A stretch of 64,000 bases of DNA from Opisthorchis felineus. Lineage: Eukaryota > Platyhelminthes > Trematoda > Opisthorchiida > Opisthorchiidae. This document shows positions 58,196-64,000 of this stretch, one piece after another. The DNA is taken from assembly GCA_004794785.1 (NCBI GenBank), contig SJOL01007482.1, forward strand, positions 228,157 to 292,156. Reading direction: 5' to 3'. Made by a program: the position numbers and the translations under genes. The notes under the pieces are model-generated. The model did no database searches. It worked only from the letters and a program-made list of their open reading frames with translations, and had not been told where the DNA came from. The number at the start of each line of letters is the position of its first letter. The stretch's first letter is position 1.

Positions 58196-60495
58196 GAAAG
58201 GCAGAGCTCACCTGATAGTTATTGGAACTTAGTTGACTGTCCTTCTCTCGGGTGTCGTCAGGGATCTTCTGCACTTTGTACTCCATTCGTAAATGGTATA
58301 TATTGGGGAATGATCCACCTGGACCGGCTAGCCCTACCACAGGGGAGAATGAGTTAAGTGGTTGGGGCCAAACGGGTTGCTGTTTTTCGACGTGCTCGTG
58401 CAAAGGTGTTTAGAGCGACTTGACTTATTTCTACTGGACTATAACGAATATCGTACTGATCGTGCCTCCTTAGGACAGATTATTTGAAAGGCAGTCAGGA
58501 GGAGACCCATGCGGCTTTTTCGATGCCAGTTTCGACAGCAAACGAGAGGCTGTCTGAAGGGTGAACATTCTGATCACCACAGTTACCGCAATTCAAGCGG
58601 GTACGGACTGACTCATAAGTGAGGCAGGTCTAGATTTTCACATGAGGCAGCACGGATACTGTGTGCTTTGTTTGCGGTTATGCACGTTTTTTGTAACTTA
58701 GCCTTCTTTAAAAGACCGTAGTTTATTCATTTTCATCTGAGAAATGGGGCGGAATATCGTAAGCCACGCATAAAGAAGACATGAATGCACGTGAGCATGA
58801 GTTTTTGAGTCACTCCGTAACAAATAACTAAACTCCCGTTACCTAACCTATTTAAAATGGAGCGCAGAATTTCAAGACAATATTATTTTGATAGGTAGTG
58901 GATGAATACCTCTTCACTGCAACTGAAATACGATGATCCCGGTCACAACTAATCAACCAGCCGTCGTTGTTGTTCCCACTATTTTAACATGTACCACGGA
59001 CGAACCGAATGCTGTAGCAAGAGTAGTGCAGCCGTAATTTTATAAGGACAGACCAGAACAGCAGATCTTATAGTGAAGTACCAGTGGAAATTCAGAATCA
59101 ACGTACTAGGCCAACAAAGAGCTACCAGTGAGCTGAGTGTGCATAGAGATGAGTACCTCAGTGGACACATCTCTGCCTATCGCCAGACACTGAGAACAGA
59201 AATACACACCTAGGTGTATTGTACCAGTGGATTCTTTTGGTGTCTTTTATCGCTCTGTATTGTATTCAGATTGATGAAATGTTTACTAAATCTGTGTATC
59301 CGAGATCTTCTTTCGAGGGATTACCTATTTCACTCGTTTCTTATCAGGCAATTTTCATGACGTGGTAAAGGTTTCAACAGATATTTGAGTCAATTTTTGG
59401 CAAATGTCTGTGGATATATTGAACGAGTACCCAGGTTATTGAGCAAACTACTCACTCATCCCTAAGCCCAACTTGTTTGTGTTTGCTCCTGCAGTACTAA
59501 GACAGTGTGCTCCTTGGCTAGGTGTTACGAATGAGATCACTGCATGACGACCATCTCAGTTGACAACCAATCTACTAGGCACTACCATTAAAAGTTCTAT
59601 GATATGCTAGACCGTGACTACATTCCAAGTTTTCTTCGAGACCAGTGATTGGGTGAGAGTACTTAGTACTCGGATATCCGTCTAAAATGCCCGTATTTTC
59701 GTGCACGAGCCTTCCACCTGAGCCTAGCGCAGTACTGAAGGTTATGCCTGCGAAACCAGTGTAATTCAACTTTTCTGTACCTGGATCATTTACGTCGGCA
59801 CGCCAATGCATTTGCCACTTGTAACTATGGTGTTAAGTCGAACCACTTTGCGTATTCGTGGGATGCGCAATACTGATGGTTCTCATTAAGAATAAAATAG
59901 CAGTACAGTGCTTCTTGAAGTTTTGACATCGATCGAATTCACTTATAAGACAGAATCTGGACTGAAAATTCCAAAGCCTTGCCAAGCTGTCAACAAATGT
60001 AGGTGTCTGCATACAAATCCATTACAGCAGACGTCTAATCAGGATACAACTTAGAGTCTATGGTGTTAACCTCAAAACTTTCGATTAGAAAATTCAAGCT
60101 TTTAGTTCAGGAATCTTTATTTGGTTGTCGGAAACACTGATAAAGCGAGGGCAATAAACTGAACGAGCTGTCTCATAACAAAGCTCTTAGAATTTATAAA
60201 TCCGAAATTTGGATCATCTTGAAATACTGCTTGTGTGCTCTCATAGCCCAGCTGGACTTCATACACTTTTGTGATTTAGACCCACTATGGCTAATAACCA
60301 TATTGTATGCTCTAGTCAGCACTGTTGCGCGTTCGTCTCCACCTGTGCTGGCCGTTTCATGTACGCAATGTTTATTTCCCTCTTTCTATCCCTTTCTACG
60401 CCCACTCTACACATTATGGAACCCGGACACTTCTGAATCCAGTGAAAAACCAGTAACGAGCTCATAACAATGGGGAGGAAGGAAGAGTAGAAGGG
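58196..60495. other. Gene-free stretch, nothing recognised
   Basis: Frames of 63-82 codons occur on both strands (for example minus 58167-58403, minus 59575-59811, plus 60219-60467) with no recognisable domain and no clear splice flanks. Confidence 0.45.
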
Positions 60496-60552
60496 CGAGT
60501 GAACGAGCAACTAAACGAATGGACGAGCGAATGGATGAACAGATGGAGAAAC
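60496..60552. repeat. Degenerate tandem of a GAATGGA-like motif
   Basis: Purine-rich, with recurring GAACGAGC, GAATGGACGAGC and GAATGGATGAAC units, an eroded minisatellite. A similar GATA/GATGGA texture recurs at about 60970-61004. Confidence 0.5.
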
Positions 60553-63306
60553 ATCTTCGCGGACAAGGCTATCTGGGGCTGAATGTGAATTAATTTCGTC
60601 TGCAAATGTGTGATCGGTTGGACACAGTAGTCTTCTGTGCTGGTTTCTATTTATTGCAATTTAATTACATTCTTAATCAAGCACATTTGTGGTGATTAGC
60701 TAAGAATCGGATGATCGCAGGCAAACGATCCTCAGTCCCGTGGAGAATTGTCACGATACAGAAAGCTGAATGTGATGGTGGTGGTGGTTTTGGAGCATCA
60801 ACAACCACAGGGAGGAGGACGTGGAAGCAGAAGAGAATTGACGACTGCAAACGTTACAGGGTGGCTGGTGTGCTTGATGGCGTGTGTCCAGTGTTGAGTA
60901 GAAGAGAGAATGTAAAATGGTTTTATGCTATTTAGGCGAATGGTCATCCTCAAACACAGTGGGTAACTAAATAGATAGAAAGATAGCTGGATGGACAGAT
61001 AGCCCTCAGAATCGCTCCCACAGGACTGAGGAGAAGAGCAGCTCATGTACTCCTCTTATATGCATGTGTGTATGCCTGATTCTGCTTACACCACACAGTT
61101 GTCTGTGTGTGTAGGCAAACGTGCGTAGACCTTTATTTTTATATTCGGATTAGCATAATTCCTACCCTATGTTCGATGTGCTCACGCAGTAACCTGTAAC
61201 CCATGTTGGTTTCATACCAGGGGATTGTCCACTCAGTAAGACAATAGGAATTGATCAGTCGCGGAGCAATTACTCAAGACCGTTGCTGGCTGCTAGACGA
61301 GACAGTGTGTGTGAACGCTCCGGGGGGAATATAGCCTGCAAGTATTGCAGCATAACGTTTCGTTTTACGCCTACATAATAAGCATGTGCCTTGACGGTAG
61401 CACAGTCCCTTATTAAATAATTATGAGTTCCGGATTGGATGACACTGGATGTCTCAGACGAGTAAGTTCACATGTGTACCGTGCTGCGTGAATGGCAGAC
61501 TAGGTAATGAGGCTTTGGAGGAGACAGCTGAAGGATGGTCGACATCGCGTCTGTGCGATTCCTCAACATTTGATTTTAGGAGTTATTAATACCAGTGAAG
61601 GCAGACAATTGAATTCGGCTAAACTGCTAATCTTTGAAAAGTGTCAGGGAAGAAAACGCTAAGTGTCCGCAGTATGTTTCAGAGTAGTAAGAGTAGTATG
61701 TTCCAAAAGCATGTGAAAACCCTATAAAAGGATGGAAGTAAACAACATCGACAGATAAACTAATTTTCACTCGGAAGCCCATGTTTCTGGTTACCAAGCC
61801 GAATGAAGTGACGACAGAAGTATAAAAAAGTTTGACTAGTAACGCTTTAATAACACTGATATACCAGCCTACTACAAATAACCGCCGCGCATTTCCGCAC
61901 TAAGATAGCGGTATATCCTGGGAAGTAGTCACTAGTATAGAACATCCAATAACAAATTTCATCTTCTGTCTGGTATTTTGTGAAAAACCTACAAGTGTTG
62001 GATTATTTCTGATAGTTTTGGTCAAAAATGGCCAGTATATGGATCTCCATGACAAAAGTTTTTGAAAATTTGTTTCCTCTCACCAAATTATTGTAAAGCT
62101 TTGAAATAACATGAAGTATTAGGGGGAAGTTAACAAAATTTGATCACTGTACTTTGTGATATATAGCCTGTAGCAAGGTTTCATTGCACACAAATGCTAT
62201 AAGCATAGGCTAAATCGTGAAAGTGACCATAAAAGCCACGAAAGCGGTCATGCGGTTCTGCCGCGGTCAAGTACTTCCAATGAGTTTCCTGCGTTTCCCA
62301 TATGCTATGGTGTAAAGGGCTGCCCCAACCGTCGAAAAACGTTATAGTCAGCTAAGTACGGTTCTTCGGTGTATTTAAGACAAACATTCACTTGACTACC
62401 ATACGAAAATTAGATAGTATACCGAATGCATAGCGATGTATTAGGAAGTATGTTACTGCTCTGCAAGTCCCACAATTAAAACACAATTGCTTTTGAGGAT
62501 AACGCTAGCAGGACGGGTTTCGTAGAAGCTTTTTGGTTCGTCACAGAACTGTTCAGACTGCACTTCTGAGGCAGATGTGTAGTAAATCAATACTCCGGAT
62601 GTTCTCGTTTATTTTCGCGGACTCAACTCCTCCAAACAGTGTGAATCGGAATCCAGTAATGATCACAGGCCGCATCCAGCGTCACCACATTTCCGCGTTC
62701 AGTCAAACCGCTGTCAGACGAATGACAGTGCTGTTACTGTGGTTTGACCCAACGTAAGAACGGCATATCTGCCATGACTACGGTCCACACATGTGTTCAG
62801 TAAAAAGGCACGGAGACCCTATCGACAAGGGATAGCGTCCGCCTTTTGACACTGCAAGACCTTGCAAGTGTCTTAATCGAGAATGACCGTATGCACCAAC
62901 GGCAGTGCATTTTCCCCAGTGTTTTAGGCCTGATAACATAGCAAAGCACCTTACAGGCTGAGGATAGATATATAAACGCTGAATTCCTCACACTTTCCTC
63001 TACTTATTTTTGTCGCTACACGGACCGCTGAGGAGTTATCTCTCAATAACTCGTTTAATTTCCGATGGAAATACTGGGTGTTGGCGATTTCCACTTAAGA
63101 TTGGTAGATTGATTTCTAAGACAGCCAAGTAGGGCTGCACTATTTCGAGAAAACAGAATTTTCTATCCAACAATACTTACTGTCTCGTTTTCAAATTGAC
63201 TGTTAAAGGGCGATGCGGTCACGAACGAGTGAAGTAAATCGTGCGTTCTTGTGGTGAGTTCTTGCGCTTGCTTACAGTGAAGCATTAGGACGAATTTGCG
63301 CACCCC
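60553..63306. other. Gene-free stretch, nothing recognised
   Basis: Apart from the GATA-like texture near 60970-61004, I see no repeats. The plus frame 62533-62757 (74 codons) ends next to a donor-like AAC|GTAAGA, but its product matches nothing I know. Confidence 0.4.
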
Positions 63307-63507
63307 ATGTCCCAATACTTTGTGGGAAAAGTCTATTTATATGCTTCCATCTCTCGTATTGAAATGCACGCTGTAGCCAAAATATATCAGCCTGTCCGTC
63401 CTAGTGGTAATTGTGTATCTATTAAGATAAACATCAATCGTTTGGCCAATATTGTCGATAGATTTATGCGGGAGATTGATGACGAGCAAAGCAGTTACAT
63501 AGACTAA
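63307..63507 (+). CDS. Possible last exon of an unidentified protein
   Basis: A 66-codon open frame whose second half (PSGNCVSIKININRLANI, then MREIDDEQSSYID-stop) has a protein-like mixed charge pattern. AATAAA poly(A) signals lie at 63632-63637 and 63644-63653, about 125-140 bases after the TAA, the right place for a short 3' untranslated region. Possible acceptors are the AG at the end of ACGCTGTAG or of ATATATCAG within the frame, so the true exon start is uncertain and could lie around 63375-63395. No domain recognised. Length alone is not significant. Confidence 0.3.
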   Translation: MSQYFVGKVYLYASISRIEMHAVAKIYQPVRPSGNCVSIKININRLANIVDRFMREIDDEQSSYID

Positions 63508-64000
63508 AGAGAACCAGCATGTTATTTTGATATCTTTATTCTTCAGATATTAGTGAGATGTAGCATCAAAGGTTTTCAATCTAAAATGTTCTGAATTGTC
63601 CAGTAATCAAGTAGCAGATAAACAATAAGGAAATAAACAGGAAAATAAATAAAAACGCACAAAATGTTTGAGAACTTCACTGTTTACCATCTGCTGACGG
63701 TAATCAACAATATCCCATCGGCGTGATAGGTACCACTGCAGTATGGCGTACACCATTTTGGAAAATCAAATGGAGACCACATCGTGCAGTTTACCGGAAT
63801 CGCTACTTGACGTTGATGGTAAAACAATGTTTGAAGGGCGTTGTGGTTTTCTATTAGGAAAGAACCAGTTGTTTGTTTTCTTCTACTTTTTGGCTCTTGA
63901 TGAAAACACTAGTTGAGAGGTCTCAATGAGGGAAACAAATCGAGCAAGTGTATAAAAGAAAATTCAAGCCGGAAAATAGCAATATTCAAAGCTTTTGCAT
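63508..64000. other. Possible 3' untranslated region and right flank
   Basis: AATAAA hexamers lie at 63632, 63644 and 63648 in an A-rich patch. Beyond that, nothing is recognised up to the window edge. Confidence 0.35.

Noticed and set aside
1..64000. CRISPR arrays, operons, rRNA or intact tRNA genes
   Set aside because: No regularly spaced identical repeats, no compact co-directional genes, and the tRNA-like segments are SINE heads lacking a full cloverleaf.

Overview
This window is animal nuclear DNA, almost all of it non-coding. There are no operons, ribosome-binding sites or dense genes. Nearly all open frames are under 125 codons, as chance allows, and the sequence is crowded with decayed interspersed repeats. 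The repeat content points to a parasitic flatworm, and I suspect a tapeworm: a non-LTR retrotransposon tail ending in (GAT)n, tRNA-derived SINEs, and Penelope-like repeats with minimal hammerhead ribozymes. That taxonomic guess is inference from memory of repeat types, not a database match.

The most interesting content is a family of hammerhead-bearing elements with at least eight copies or fragments between 18.6 and 54.3 kb. The clearest is a 463-bp near-palindrome (25553-26015). Its two arms each carry an outward-facing minimal hammerhead: core CUGAUGA / 4-bp stem II / GAAA, with a self-complementary ACCGGU as stem III. One of the two cores is intact and the other has one core substitution. 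Three further copies and an arm fragment cluster at 43.9-54.2 kb. This architecture fits the dimeric hammerheads described from the flanking repeats of Penelope-like elements. I see no Penelope reverse transcriptase in the window, so the copies are probably non-autonomous or decayed.

Layout. 0-18 kb: copies of an unnamed repeat (31-220, 7908-8035, 14186-14380), decayed LINE 3' tails (4606-4745, 8217-8345, 16749-16976), SINEs (3108-3365, 12165-12312, 16990-17165), a possible reverse-transcriptase scrap (6724-6800) and a mariner-like scrap (10313-10596). 18-26 kb: a LINE 3' end with recognisable C-terminal coding and a (GAT)32 tail (19393-19887), a likely BEN-domain exon (24984-25197), and the palindromic hammerhead element. 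26-43 kb: largely featureless apart from hammerhead-family fragments at 32 and 33.5 kb, a TA microsatellite, and a probable last exon of an unidentified Ser-rich protein (38524-39059). 43-54 kb: the hammerhead-element cluster. 54-64 kb: one SINE at 58 kb, small simple repeats, and a possible last exon with poly(A) signals near the right edge.

The exons cannot be joined into complete genes from this sequence alone. Most of the window is probably intron and intergenic DNA.
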